From Saururus chinensis (Eukaryota; Streptophyta; Magnoliopsida; Piperales; Saururaceae): 64,000 bases of DNA. Each line of letters opens with the position of its first letter. Position 1 is the first letter of the stretch. Positions 10,188 to 23,480 of the stretch are shown piece by piece. Made by a program: the position numbers and the translations under genes. The stretch lies in the NCBI GenBank assembly GCA_035235625.1, contig CP141140.1, positions 43,209,351-43,273,350 of the forward strand, in the 5' to 3' direction. Under the pieces are notes generated by a model. The model saw nothing but the letters and a program-made list of their open reading frames with translations, was not told where the DNA came from and made no database searches.

Positions 10188-11432
10188 ATTTTTGAAACAA
10201 AAATAATATGTATACGCGATGATAGAATGAGGCCCAAACATGGAGCAGCATGGGTCCCACACCATCAATGTGAGCTTCATAGATGTCAAATGGTGAGGTG
10301 TGGGTAGTGGGGCCTACAATAATAGCTACGGTTAACAGATTGAATTTTGGGCAGTCAGGCTCACATAAATAGCTAATCTAAGAAAGAATGTAGTGTGAAA
10401 ACTGAAAACTTTTGCGCAAATCAAGTAAAGGGGAAAATCACTTACCTTGAAGGCAAACTATATGTAAGTGGAGATCTTAAAATAATCCAAAGAGCACTCG
10501 TGGAAAATGACTAATACGGGAAAAACTGACACACTAAAAAATCAGGCGTGACTAATGTGTAATAATTTTTCCATACTAAAAGGTCACATGCGACTAACCA
10601 AATGCAAACTGCCTATGTTAAAACAAATGAAATGGTTCGAAAGATTCAAAGTTTTTATTTATCTTACATGGAGAGGAGGGATTCACTCTAAAACGTTTAA
10701 ATAATATAAAACTTGAGTGGGTATATAAGGTCTAAGTTTTGCCTTATAAATTAAGCCACTTAAGGCACCCCTTTTTTTGTGGGGGAGAACATGTTGGACC
10801 AAGCCATCTTTGTGGCATAACCAGCATGCGTGCAGACCACCAGATGGCTGGCTGACTCAGCTCAATTTGCTTTGCACATGCGGCTAGGTTAGGATAGGTT
10901 GGGTCAATAAGAAATATATTTTTGGGACTAATTCATGTGGTTTATTCTAACCTGGTTTAGTTCGGTTATCTCTTAACCTAAATGGCCTTGGTTTTGTATT
11001 TTCATTTGTGTCCTTAACTAGGCGAATGCATCGGTTTGGATATGGTTTCTTCTCAAAGGAATTTTCTTTTGTGTTCTATAAAAATACTAAAATAATCATT
11101 TTTAGCTATTATCCTTTATTGGATATTCACTACGTCTCGGTGGGAGTAAAAGCACAATAGTGGTTCGTGGCATACACAATTTTGAGTACTACATCATCCA
11201 CATGAACCTAAGCATTGTAGGGATAACGTAATTTTGTCGTAAGGACATAATGTTTAATGCTCAACTTGATCTTAAATTTTTGTATTTTCTTTAAGTATTT
11301 CTTATCACAATTTTATAATTATGTATAATAATAACAATCTTAAGAAAAAAACTATTACTTTTTTCATATTTAGCTATTGTGATTTTCTTACTTCAAAATT
11401 GAGACAATCTTTCATCCATTCGAATAGAAATG
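10186..11432. other. Intergenic DNA, possibly with LTR-like debris
   Basis: At about 10,790-10,806 the phrase gtgggggagaacatgttgga looks like a copia polypurine tract followed by an LTR start, but I find no matching second LTR at the far side of the copia remnant. Nothing else is recognised. Confidence 0.3.
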
Positions 11433-12604
11433 GTTGTAAAGGGTACCAATCTGACTCCAATCATAAAGTCCACTACTGTTATTGGTGCAGTTCAAGTGAA
11501 TTTTCAGGAAAAGCCAAAGGAAACTCAGTGGTCTAGATTTCAAACAATGGCATCATAAAATGTTGTATTATCTACACTTTGAATTTAGTATGATTTCTTC
11601 ATGAAGATTTTCCTATACTCGCTAAAGAAGAAAAGGATGATAATCAAGTTGTTGTAGTGGATGCATGGAAACATGAAGATTTCTTGTGCAAAAATTACAT
11701 TCTCAACAAACTAATAACTTGTTCTATAACATGTATAGTTGTAAAAGGACCTTGGGAAACAATAAATAAAAAGTACAAAATGGAAGATTCTAGCACAAAG
11801 ATTGTCGCAAGTAAAGTACAAGAACTCCAAGTAATCCTACATGATATATATGCATAATGTATAACTTTGAGAAAAAAAATTTATGTGGCTCCCATGATTG
11901 AAAATTTTCCACCATCTGGGAAGGATTTTAAAAACTACTTGAAGCATAAGTGTAAGGAGTTAAACATGGAAAACTTATAATGAGTTGAGGATTAAAGAGG
12001 ACAATTGTGCTTTAGAAAAGAAAAATAGGAGTCATGGCATAGAGACAAAAGCGAATGTTGTGGAACCAGAGCAAAAAATTAACAACAACAATAACAAGAA
12101 GAGGAAGAATCTTAGAGGTTAACAAATAATGACTCCAGCAAATCCAAATTCAAAGGAAAGTGCTACGTATGTCACAAGCAAGGCCACAATGCAAAGGACT
12201 TTTGCAAGCAGAAGAAATAAGTGAACTCTAAGAAGAAGAATGGACAAGCCAATGTAATAGATGTGGAGAATCTCTCCAATGATGTGGATGACATCAACTT
12301 TTTTAGAGTGATCTATGAAGTGAACATGATTACTAATGCAAGAGAATGTTGGGTGGACACCAGGGCCACTCATCAAGTGTGCTCATATAGGAAAATATTC
12401 TCTGCTCACCAACTGTTGAAAAATGGTGAACAATTTTTCATGGGCAATTCTTCAACCACCAAGGTTGAAGGTACTAGAAAGGTTATGCTGAAAAAGACCT
12501 TGGGCAAGGAACTCAGTCTCAAAATTGTGTTGTATATGCTGAAATTTTGCAAGAATTTAGTATCAAGATCATTGTTGAGCAAGAATGTTCCAATTGGTGT
12601 TTGA
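11433..12604 (+). pseudogene. copia gag, zinc knuckle and protease remnant
   Basis: The gag reading starts near the ATG at 11,430 (VVKGTNLTPIIKS) and shows the typical copia gag_2 pattern: WKHEDFLCKNYILN, then GPWETINKKYKMED and KVQELQVILHDI (11,663-11,857), then after breaks FKNYLKHK. A retroviral zinc knuckle CYVCHKQGHNAKDFC (CX2CX4HX4C) lies at 12,162-12,206. The protease begins ECWVDTRATHQVCS at 12,344, where the active-site DSGA(T/S) has become DTRAT. It continues to RSLLSKN near 12,590. The loss of the DSG triplet and several stops mean it cannot be active. Confidence 0.7.
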
Positions 12605-12769
12605 GTGTAACAAGTTTGCATTGAATAAAAATGTAAATGTATGTGGGAAAAGGGTTTCTAAGTGAGGGACTTTTTAAGCTCAATGTATTGAATATTATAC
12701 TTGCTAATAATATTAAGAATTCTAGTGCTTCTTCTTCTTATATAATTTAGTCATTTAATGTGTGGCATG

Positions 12770-15166
12770 GTAGATTAAGACAAGTTAATTATGACGATAT
12801 GCGAGATTGATTAATATGTAATATCTACCTAAATTTAATGTTGACTCTAATTATAAATTTGAGACTTATTTGTAATCAAAATTGACAAGAAAATCATTTC
12901 AAAGTATTGAAATAAGTATTGAACCTCTTGAGTTAATTTATAGAAATGTTTGTAATTTAAACTTGTTCAAACAAGAGTAAGTAAAAAGTATTTCATTACC
13001 TTTATTAATGATTGCAAATAATATTGTCATATGTACTTGCTAAGAAGTAAAGATGAGACTATAGACATGTTTGCTCTATACAAGACCAAGGTTGAGAATT
13101 AACTTGACATAAAAATTAAAATTATAAGGAGTGATATAGGTAGGGAGTATGAATCACCTTTTGGTGAATTTTTCTAAAAATATGGTATTCTTCAACAAAC
13201 TATAAAACCCTATTTACCTCAGTAAAATGGAGTTGAACAAAAAAAATAGAACTTTAAAGGAGATGATGAATGTCATTTTAATACGTTCTAGATTACCTCA
13301 GAATATATAGGGGAAAACTTTGTTTTCTATAAATCATATTCCTAACAACTTAACCTCATAAGAAACCTTGAAGACACTATATAAAGTACAAAAATGTCAA
13401 AAGTCTTCCTACAAATTCTTAAAGGAATTGAGGTGCTTGGGAAAACTGGTGGTTCTAATTCCCAAGCGGATAATAATTAAACAAAAAATTATTGATTGTG
13501 TGTTCACTAGTTATGCCAATAACATTAGCTCATATCACTTTTTTGTTAATAAATTAAGGATTTTTTATGTGCATGTCAATATTGTTATTGAATCAAAAAA
13601 TGTTTTATTTTTTAACATATATTTTCATAAAATTCTACATAAGAGAAAAATTCTCTTAAAAGAACTTTAGATGTTCAGTAGCACAATAGTGAAGGCCAAG
13701 AGGGAGTAGATGATGAACCTAAATGTAGCAAACATGCTAGAACATCAAAATCTTTTGGTTCAAATTTTATAACTTATTTATTAACAAAAAGTTTCAAAGT
13801 TTTAAAGAAGTCATGTCTACTATTGAAACAACATATTGGAAAAAGGATATAAGTAGTGAAATTGAATCTACTATGTAAAAACATACATGGGAGCTAGTGA
13901 ATTTTCTATTAGGAAGTAAACCTCTAAGATACAAGTTGATATTTAAGAGGAAGATAAATGTTCATAGATCAATTAAAAAATACAAAGCAAGGCTTGTTTT
14001 CAATGGATACTAGTAAAATGATTGTCAAGATTATTTTTATAAATATTCACTAGTTGCAAAGATAACATTGATTAGGATGTTAATTGTTATTGATGTTTTG
14101 TATAATATTAAAATATATCAAATGGATGTGAGCACAATATTTTTTGAATGGTGACTTGAATAAAGATATATATATGCGATAACCTAAAGGGTTCATTATA
14201 CTGGATCCAAAAAAGAAAGTGTGTAGCTTGTTGATTCCTCTATGGGCTGAAACAAGCACAAAAGTAGTGACAAGAAAAATTTGACAGAATGATGATGTCA
14301 AATAGATTCAAAATCAAATAATGTGACAAATATGCTTATGTCTAAGAAAGACCTAATGACTATGTTATTATATGCGTATACGTAGATGATATGTTTGTTA
14401 TTTGAAAATATGATTAAATCGATAAAGATACTACGATGGTGTTGAACTATCAATTTGACATGAAGGATATAGGTGTTGTAGATGTTATATATACTAGGGC
14501 TAAAAATTAGTATAACATCTAATAGATATATGTTGTCTCAATCTCATTACAATGAGAAAATACTTTAGTAATTCAATGAAAATGATAATCGTCTAATGAG
14601 AACACTTTTGGATGTGACATTGTGTTTAAGCAAAAACATTAGTTTCAACATATCATTATTTGAATATTCCCAAATCATTGGCAGTCTTAATTACATAATG
14701 AATTGTGCAAGACTGGACATAACATACTTGATGAGTAAAATGAGTACGTACAATAGCAGCCCAAGAGTTAATCACTAGATGGTTGTAGTCAGGGTTCTTA
14801 AATATCTAAGATATACATTAAATTGTGGGTTGCATTGCATGATCCACAACCTTATATGAATTTATTGCACTTGATAGAGCAGACAAAGAGGCTGAGTAGC
14901 TTCATCATTTTATAGAGAATATTCCAATGTAAGGGGAACCTGTGCGATTTATTTGCATCCAATGTGATAGTCAATTGGCTATAAAAAGGACACAAAGACA
15001 ATTTGAATAAGAGTAAGTCCTAACATATACACAATCCCATAAAATAGTTGTCCACGAGTAGAGTTATTTCATTGAGAAAAAATAATATTGCATATCCGCT
15101 TACTAAGAGTTTGATCAAAGAGCAAGTGAGCAATTCAATGAGTAAAATGTGCTTCAAGCTTATGTG
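12770..15166 (+). pseudogene. copia integrase, reverse transcriptase and RNase H remnant
   Basis: Recognisable islands on the plus strand: an integrase piece around 13,205-13,290 (PQ, stop, NGVEQ, then NRTLKEMMN after a shift); RT pieces KARLVFNGY (about 13,985), YQMDVSTIFF (14,115) and VYVDDMFV (14,374-14,397, the YVDD catalytic box); and RNase H ending AYPLTKSLIKEQVSNSMSKM at about 15,090-15,150, the normal copia C-terminus. Stops and frameshifts occur every few dozen codons. Age looks much greater than that of the copia element at 42.5-57.6 kb. Confidence 0.65.
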
Positions 15167-17150
15167 TTAACTGTAACACCTGAACCTGAGAACCGACCTA
15201 GACAAGGGGTTCAAAACACTGAATTGGGATTGTAAATTTTCATATAAACCATCCAAGAGCAACACATCTATGTGCGAGAGCAGTAATTTTCATAAGCTTA
15301 CTCTTACTCTCGTATACATACTATCAACTATTGAAGCTCATTACAATTAATAAGCGCTAGCATCAAAAAGGAAAGAAATGTCACTAGGCTCACCTTAACC
15401 TCCAAGGAGAAAGTAAATGCCATGAACTTTTTTCGAAGCCAAGTCACACACATGCTCATGGGGCACATGATCAAATAGGTATGAGAAAGTCCATGATACT
15501 ACTTACCTAACCACACAAATGCCCACTCTCTAGGGCCATACAGTGCCAACTAAGGGTAAAAATAATACGGTGTCAATCTTGGGCAGAAAATCTAGTGTCA
15601 TTTGTAGGCAGAAAGTCATACAATGCCCATAAAAGGTGGAAACTTACAGCACTCTCAATAGAGCATCAAATGTTTGGGCTTAAATACAGCCCCAAGAAAA
15701 GACTAACAGAACATATATTGCTCTTAATAGAGAATCAGACGTCTGGGATAAAATACCACACCAAGACAAAATCTCGCAAGATAACACAATGGCTAGACAT
15801 AGAAGGATGCTCAGTCGATTACTTACTAGCTAGCTCAAGCATGGAACTCAATCCATCGATCCTCAATCTCAAACTCGCAATGTTATTGAAGTAGGGTTAC
15901 TTATATCAAATTATGTAACTTATGCATATATAATTATGCCCAGAACTACTTCCATTTTACCTTCTTCAACTAACCAAGCTAGAACCACACCTGTTCGGAA
16001 GCCTTAATCCACAAGTGTAACATACTTCAACTTAACTCATCTATTTCATACTCAGAACTCACGTTTCCATGATCTCTTCATAGGCCATGGAAACCAGAGG
16101 AGGGGAAGGAGGTGGGCGGAACTAGGGGAGAGAGGGGAAAGAAAGAGGGAGGCCGGAGAGAGAGAGAGCCGGATTCCGGGTCTCCGCTAGAATCTGGCAC
16201 CCCACAGCCCCGGCCTCCTTCCCATTGCCCCATCTCCACCGGAAGCCGCCCTCCTCTGAAACATAGAAGGGGAAGGGACGAGGATCAGGGGAGAGAAGAG
16301 GGGGGAGCAGGGAGCCCGGCACAGCGATGGTAGGGCAAGGGGAAGGGAGGAGGGCAGAGGGGAGGGGAAGGGAAGGGGGACCGGAGAGGAGGCGGGGGGA
16401 GGGGAAGGGAGGAGGGTAGAGGCCGAGCCGGAGCAGGGTGGCTGAGCCTGGCCAGCGGTGGTGGGGGTAGGGCAAGGGGAAGGGAGGAAGGCGGGTGTAG
16501 GGGAAAGGAAGGGGGACCAGGGAGGAGGGGAGGGAGCAAGGTGGATCCGGCGTGGTGGTGGGCAAGAACGGATGGAGGATGTGCTGAGAACGGACGGTAG
16601 CGGTGGCTTAGAATGGATGGTGGCGGCAGGGTTAGGGCAAGGGGAGGGGAAGGGAAAGGGGAACAGGGAGAAGAGTGGGGGGGAGGGAGGAGGGCAGAGG
16701 TGAAACAGGTGCAGATGTGTATCTGGTGCGGAGGAGCCGGGACGGCGGCAGTCGACGCGGTGGAAGCAGGGTGGAGGCGTGGCAGAGGTGCTACGGCTGT
16801 GAAAATTTCGTATGGGGGGTGGAGCTGGGGTCGTCAGGGTGGGCAGAATAAATACCACACGGGCAAAATCGCCCGCGTGGTTTCTTCACTTCGCCCATGC
16901 CTGCAAAATTTCACCCGCGTCGACAAAATTTCACCTGCGTGGGTAAATAAAATATTCCGTGTGCAGGTGGAAAATTTTCCCACACGCAAATAACCTTTAA
17001 CGACGCTTCAAATGAAGTGTCCCTAAAATAAAATCTATTGCGACATTTAACAATAAAAGTTGCAATCGTATATATTATTTACGACATTTAGCGGTAAGTG
17101 TTGCATTTGCTCAGCGTTGCCAATTTTATTTTTTAAAATTTAAACTATTC

Positions 17151-18190
17151 ATCTCTCCTCTCCTTCTCTCCTCTCCCCCCTCTCTCTCTCTACCCTCTAT
17201 CCCCTCTCTCTCACCCTTCTTTATCTCCACCCTCTCTACTCTCTCTCCCTTCCCTTTCTCTCCCCTCTCTCCCGTCTCTCTCTCCTCCCTCTCCCTCTCC
17301 TCTCTCCCCCATCTCTCTCTCTCCCTCTCCTCTCTCTCTACTATCCTCTCTCTCCCCTCTCTCTCTTTACTCTACCCGCTCTCCCCTCTCTCTCCTCTCT
17401 CTCTCCCTTCTATCTCTGCCCTCTCTCCCTTCTATCTCTGCCCTCTCTCCCTTCTCTCTCTATCGTCTCTCCCTTCTCCCTCTCTCCTCTCTCCTCCCAC
17501 CCTCTCTCCCTCTCTCCTCTCTCTCTCCTCCCTCTCTCTCCTCTCTCTACCCTATCTGCTCTCTCTCTTCACACCCTTTCTCCTCCCTCCCTCACTCCTC
17601 CCCTCTCTCCACCCTCTCTCTCTCGTCCCTCTCTCTCTCCTTGTTCTCTCTCCCCCCTCTCTCTTCTCTCCTCACTCTCTCCTCCCTCTCTCCACCCTCT
17701 TCTCTCTCTCTCCTCCCTCCCTCTCTCCTCTCTCTCCTCTCTCTACCCTCATTCCTCACCCTCTCCCTCTCTCCCTCCATACTCTCTCTCCTCCCCTCTC
17801 TCACCCTCTCTCTCTCTCTCTCATCCCTCTCTATCTCTCCTCTATCTCTCCCCTCTCTCCACCCTCTCTATCTCTCATCCCTCTCTCTCTCCCTCTCCTC
17901 TGTCTCTCCTCTCTTTCTCCTCTCTCCACCCTCTCTCCTCCCTCTTCTCTCTCTTCCTCTCTCTCCTCCCTCTACCCTCTCTCTCCCTCTCTCCTCTCTC
18001 TCTCACCTATCTCTACCCTCTCTCCTCTCACTCTCCACACTCTCTCTCCTCCCCTCTCTCTCCTCTCTCCTCTCCCTCTCCTCTCTCCCTCTCCCTCTCC
18101 CTCTCTCCTCTCTCTCTTCTCTCTCCTCCCTATCCCCTCTCTCTCCTCCCTCTCTCTCGCTCTCTCTCCTCCCTCTCTCCCCCTATCTCT
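17151..18190. repeat. CT-rich polypyrimidine tract, about 1 kb
   Basis: Almost pure CTCTCT, CCCTCT and TCTCC over about 1,040 bases on the plus strand. Confidence 0.92.
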
Positions 18191-18410
18191 ATTTTATATT
18201 TTTATTTAAAAATTAATTACAAATAAAAATGTATTACCGATGCATAGGCATATAAGTTACTGATACTCAAAGGTATTTGCAACGTATATGCATATCCAGC
18301 ACTAATACTCGAAGGTATTGGCCACGTATAGGCCGATACGTCACTAATACTTTTTTATTTTTTTCTTTTTTTATTAATGGTCTTTTAAAAAATAAAATAA
18401 ATGAAAAAAT

Positions 18411-18829
18411 ATCCTCTCTCTCTCCTCTCCACCTTCTCTCCTCTGTCTCCTCCCTCTCTCCACCTCTTCTCTCTCTCTCCTCTCTCTACCCTCTCACCCT
18501 CTCTCTCGCCTCTCTCCCTCTCTCTCCTCCCTCTCCTCTCTCTACTCTCTCTCTCCACCCTCTTTCTCTCCTCTCTCACCACACTCTCTCTCCTCCCTTT
18601 CTATCTCCTCTCTCTCCACACTCTCTCTCCTCTATCTCTCCACCCTCACTCTCTCGTGCCTCTTTCTCTCTCTCCTCCCTCTCTCTCCTCTCTCTATCTG
18701 CTCCCTCTCTTTCCTCCCTCTCTCTCCTTCCTCTCTCTCTCACCTTCCCCCTCTCTCTCCTCTCTCTCTTCAATCCCTCTCTCTCCTCTCTTCACTCACA
18801 ATCCATGCACTCTCTTCACTCCCTCTTTT
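18411..18829. repeat. CT-rich polypyrimidine tract
   Basis: A second tract, separated from the first by a block with degenerate CGATAC/GTCACTAATAC hairpin repeats. Its end (ccatgcactct.ttcact) is shared with the tract ending at 34,746. Confidence 0.9.
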
Positions 18830-21800
18830 ATTATAAATTATATTTTAAAACTAATAATAAATTTTAAGAAATAAAATATATTATATATAAATAGTGAAAG
18901 TTTAATCTATTATTAACATTAGTTATTATTAAAAATTTAATATTTATTTATTGTATATACAAATAGTAAATATTGAATAAAATATATTATATTCAAGAAA
19001 TTTAATATAATTTTTTAAATATTAATTTATTAAATAAAATTAATTAATAAAACTATTAGCGATGTTGTAAACAAGCGTCGCTATTTGAAATGGTATTTGC
19101 AATGCTTATTTAAAATCGTCACTAATGATTTAAAATTTTTATTTTTTTATTTTTAATTCATAATTATTAGTGGCGCTTTTGTAAGCACTACTATTATTAA
19201 CAACACTTTTGAATAAACATCGCTATTGTGAACGGTATTAGCAACGCTTAAGAAACACGTCACTAATAGTTATGTTTTTCTTCTTTTTTCTTTAAAACTA
19301 TATATCTTTTAGATACGGTTGTTTAAAACGTCACAAATAGAGGAACTATTAGCGACACTTATGATAAAGCGTTGCTAATATGATTAGTATTAGCGATGCA
19401 CACAAAAATGTGTCACTAATAGTTCATTTTTTGCGACGCTTTATCATTCATCGCAAATAGTTGTTTTTAGCGAGCTTAGCTTTGCGTCGCTAATAAATGA
19501 GTCACTAATACTACATTTTGTTGTAGTGGCATGACTTGTCAAAGTCAAACTTTGTACCAGCATACTCCTACCATTATATACTTGCGGCTTTACATCCCAC
19601 ACCATCCACCCCAAATTGTCTTACTCGAACTCTTCAAATGTGACCCGTCATATCTAAATAGAGTCATTAAACTCTTACTAAATCCTTACTCATTGTTCTT
19701 CTATTATAATTCATATTACATACATTATGCATGTACAATTATGTTGTTAGCTCTCTCTAACTCACAATCCCCCAAACACACTCCAAACCTTAAGTCTTCT
19801 AAATCCTTGCATCACCTTAGTTTCATACTCATTGCTCCAACACACCAAGTGATACAATCCAAATAATTCCTCCAATCTCAGCAAGTCCAACCTTCGCCCT
19901 CAATCTTACATCTTCTCTCACCCAGCATATTGTCGTAGTTTCTACATCATAGTCCATGAAGTACCCCTTTGACAAACTTACAATCAAATGCACAGACTCG
20001 TGTCGATCGATCATGCACAACCAGCCTAAAAAAGAAAATCTATCACATGCTCTAAACACATACATATCATTCATCAACAACTTACTACCATACCCTTAAT
20101 CCTCACTAGTACATTACATACATAAAACATGCTCATTTTATCAACATTTATTGTGCAAAGAATTAAGTTACAAACTCCTAACATATTGCTACATAATTAA
20201 AGCATGCTATCATAAAATTATGTGTTCAAGGTTCCCTACCTTGTAATCCACTTCAGTTTGACGGTGAGCACATGACAATGGCTACGTCGAGAGTGGAACT
20301 AGTGGCTAAAAGCATCACACTGAGAGAGCTGCTATCCCAAGGATTTTCAGAGACACCAGAATTAATCTTGGCAAGGTGGGGCTAATTTCACTCCAAGCAA
20401 ATGATTGGGCGCACTAGGGCGGCCGAGCACAAGGTCTTGCCACTTGAAATGGAAAAAGTGACCACATAATGGGGGTGACTAATTGGAGGTCAGCCAACTT
20501 GTAAAAACACTTTGTTTGCCACAAGACGTTAAAATTGTCGCAGACCATACCCAATGGTAACAATTTTGCAATATCGAAGCTTTACAAAAGGGCAAAGGGC
20601 AAAGGGCTTCATTGTGTAATCACAAACATAGGAGTGATGCAGAAGGACTTTAGTAGTCATATTGATTTGTGGTGCTATCAGTCAAACATCAAACACTACA
20701 ATGACGGTGCCCTTAACTTAAACTACATGCACAACAACAAGTGCATGCAACGAAAGGGCTACCACAGGGGAGGACATGTTATCAGTGCGTTCCCATGTGA
20801 CTCAGGTTGGTGGATCAAGATCCAACCACTCACAAGCAGAATAGCCGTCGAACAACATACACACATGATGTCACGGCCAAACCCTAATAAGGGTGGTCTT
20901 TTAAGGGACTAGGAAGATTAGACATGAAAGTGGTGGGGTTTTCCAGTGGCGGTCCCCCAAACGAAAGTTGAGGCACTAAGGCCTAGAGTAGGCGGCCGAC
21001 AAAGTTGGAAACAATTCCAATCACGACCCACAACCAAAACTATTGTATAGGCAATTGTGCATCAAGCACGGCTTATGGTGGAGAACATAGGTATGGTAGC
21101 GGTCAAGCCTTCGTTGGCCCGAGGCTAGTGGCCAACAATGCTATTTCCCCTTGAAAGGACCAGGAAACATGGACTCTTTCCCAAAGATTTTGGGTCATGC
21201 GTAAGGAAAAGTGGGGGTGCAGGGGTGGAATAGGGCCAAAAGTGCTAGCCCTTGCTATCACTGGGTTGCAGTAAAACCCACGTTGGTCGACATGCTGCCA
21301 AGTCGACGCAATGTTAGACTGGACAAGTTGGCCCTAGGATGGAGTAGCTCAGTGGCGGTCAGAGACGTACCCCAAAGCTTGAGGGCATCTAGTTTGGGCA
21401 AAAGGTGTACAAGGGAGGCCATAACTAGCGGCCCCTTGTCGTCATTGGGTCAATTCAGTGTCATGATTATCTGTTGGATGACGTCAGAAGAAATGGACTC
21501 AATTTAACCAGGGGTAGCAGTGTGCAAAGCTAGGGCGACAAACACACTATCTCCGGGCCATGAAGAGCTGAACAGGTTCAAGGGGCGGACTAGGGAGACG
21601 GCAACAACTCAACAGATGGGCATGGGCCCAATTTAGTCTAATGTCTAGTGGTAGAAAATGGACTCCGCCAGAGAAAAAGGGAAAACTTTACCTCGCTACG
21701 GGTCTGCCAATCGAGCTAATTGGAACCAATTAGGGTAAGGGAGGCCAAAACTAGACACCTCACCATCGCTAAATCAAGGCGGCAATCCGGAGGCCTACAA

Positions 21801-22608
21801 TGATTGGCAGCCAACAAAGAACATAAACAACAGAGAAATCAAGGGAAATGAGAAAATTTTGCCCCGATAAGAAAAAAGGGCAGTGGAGGGAAGTGCCGGT
21901 TCGGCCAGAGTGGCAGCCTTGTCTTCACCGTACTAGGGGAGGGCCAAAGGCCAACCGGCAGTGGAGTTTTACTCACGCCAGCAACTGCAACACACATAAA
22001 AAAAGGGGGGAAAAAGGGGTGAATGGAGTTTTACCTCACCCTGGTGAACGAGGGGCAGGGGCCAGGACGGTGGCTCCCAAACATTGTCCTAGATGGGCGA
22101 ACAATGGTGGCGAGTTGGTGGCCAAGTGATCGGAAGCAGCTGCTAATCGGGCAAAAATTAGAGGCCAGTTCCATCTGGCAAAAATGGGAAAAGAGGAGAG
22201 AGAAGAGAGAACAGCTGGCTGGTCTAGGCGAGGGTGGCGGTAGTGGAATCGGCATCGCCTGGGCCAGTATACAGAAGCCGACAACTGGCGGTGGTGCCAC
22301 CTCTGGCATCACAAAGAGGCTTCCCCTTTTCTATTTAACCAGTAGGTCGGGTACGCCTCAATCTGATTTTTTTTCCTCCTTATCTGCCATTACTCCCTTG
22401 TGCCTCTTTCTTTTCTCTCCCATTTTCACACCAAAAATTTTTGTGGCTCATTGAGGCCCATGATTTGCGACTAAGCACCATTCCCAACTCTACGGCTATG
22501 AATATTAAGGTCAATTATGTAAACGGATACACCAAAATGTCAAATTTCCTCATAAAAAATACAAGCAGAAAATAGCAAAAAATTGCCAAAAAAAACGACG
22601 ATGTTTCA

Positions 22609-22621
22609 TTCTTTTGCCCTT
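22609..22621 (-). other. Polypurine tract of the decayed gypsy element
   Basis: On the minus strand AAGGGCAAAAGAA directly precedes the LTR start TGAAACATCG, the position expected for plus-strand priming. Confidence 0.5.
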
Positions 22622-22849
22622 AAAAAAAGCATTTCCTCAAAATTTCAGAATCAACTTACAACGCACTACTGAATCAAGAAACACCTTGCGATATAACTCT
22701 CTCAAATCCGAAAGAACATGCTACATTGCTATCACAAGCAAAATTGCATCATCACATTGTCTCCACCACAGGAATGATAATGAGTCTTCAAAACCTCCTT
22801 TCCTCTGCTATGGTCTAATCCAAGCACTCCACAATTGTTAAGTTAAGAA

Positions 22850-23480
22850 GAAGCTCCATCATAGTATAACATAGAACAAGGAAGGGATCACCGCTCACTT
22901 CGGTGAGTTGAGGTCATAGAGTAACTCCATAGTTACCTATCCAATCTACTAGAGCATCTTGAAAGGACATACTCCTCGAGGTTTCAACTTCCCTCTAACT
23001 CAGAACCAAATAACTCCCTTCACCGGAAAAATATGTAAAGATGCAACATAGCCAACCTCAAGCTCAAGATCCACTCACCTTTTATTAGTGCAATTCTTTC
23101 ATCAGCTTTACATTGCCTGCAACCTTTCTCTAGCTACTTCAAGTTGTCTGCATAGTGCTGAACAAATTTAGATTGGAACATCCAACACTCACTTACTTCA
23201 TCCAAATAGTCGGTGGTAACAATATCTTCCACAAAAGGGCTATCACAGGGTTCATCCCACTATTGAAATGAGCTGTTACAATAAACAAACTCACTAAATG
23301 GTAAGTGTTATTCCAAAGAGCCCTTCCAATCGAAGCCACAACCACATGTCAAGTCCTCTAATGTCAAAAACCTTATTTCTGAATAGCCATTGACCAAAAG
23401 TTAGAATGGGCAACAACAAACTTCATCAACCAGTCCACAATGACCTCGTTCAAAGCTTGTAATCATCCGACCAAGTCTGC
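22850..23480 (-). pseudogene. Chromovirus-like integrase remnant
   Basis: On the minus strand I read, through many stops and shifts, integrase core-like fragments around 23,400 (VIVDWLMKFVVAH, where intact relatives have a conserved VDR.(S/T)K(F/Y)AHF). Further on come NSGMNPVIALLW (GM.P.EALYG block), VQHYADNLKQLEKG (helix before the C-terminal domain), PVKGVIWF, stop, VRGKLKPRGVCPFKML (22,905-22,995), the GPY/F-type C-terminal module of chromovirus integrases. The same module is well preserved in the younger Tekay element at 46.4-46.8 kb. Non-functional. Confidence 0.55.

Larger units (their letters stand above)
11433..15171 (+). mobile_element. Decayed Ty1/copia retrotransposon
   Basis: Domains appear in the copia order on the plus strand: gag (11.43-12.2 kb), CCHC zinc knuckle (12.16 kb), protease (12.35 kb), integrase (to about 13.4 kb), reverse transcriptase (13.9-14.5 kb) and RNase H (14.6-15.17 kb). 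Every domain has stops or frameshifts. LTRs were not found. Its 3' side abuts the start of the next element at 15,172. Confidence 0.75.
16085..19528. mobile_element. CACTA-like element, left end missing, inserted in an LTR
   Basis: The right terminus is TTTTGTTGTAGTG ending at 19,528 (complement of CACTACAACAAAA). Inward come TAGCGACG-type subterminal hairpins (19,050-19,510), an AT-rich block, two CT tracts, and a GC-rich core (about 16,090-16,980) whose plus strand is GGGGAAGGGAGG-rich. Order and sequence parallel the complete element at 32,401-35,362. No CACTA start is seen near 16 kb, so the left boundary is an estimate. The homologous LTR at 26.37 kb lacks the whole block, which supports insertion. 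No transposase is present. Confidence 0.65.
15172..22608 (-). repeat. Left (3') LTR of the decayed gypsy element, interrupted by a CACTA-like element
   Basis: Matches the right LTR in segments: 15,199-15,250 with 25,234-25,290; 15,295-15,945 with 25,645-26,370; 19,585-20,740 with 26,385-27,460; and 22,020-22,608 with 27,540-28,144. Its start lacks about 430 bp present in the right copy, and the right copy lacks about 1.3 kb present here at 20.75-22.0 kb. Similar short frames seen in both copies (near 15,595 and 26,001) are shadows of this duplication, not genes. Confidence 0.65.

Noticed and set aside
10019..10307. Ile-Tyr alternating frames
   Set aside because: Produced by the TA microsatellite at 10,113-10,185.
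10790..10815. Polypurine tract plus LTR start of the decayed copia element
   Set aside because: It lies on the wrong (5') side of the coding region and has no partner LTR.
15595..15894. 99-codon frame with a homologue at 26,001-26,318
   Set aside because: Similarity follows the LTR duplication and extends far outside the frame, with indels that are not multiples of three.
16122..16858. Proline/serine-rich frames of 84-223 codons on the minus strand
   Set aside because: They overlap in several frames across a GGGGAAGGGAGG-rich core of a CACTA-like element; composition, not selection, keeps them open.
5510..19528. One 14-kb CACTA transposon joining the ends at 5,510 and 19,528
   Set aside because: Both ends carry the same GA-tract side of the family, the flanking triplets differ (act, gca), and unrelated MULE, copia and LTR sequences lie between; two truncated elements explain it better.
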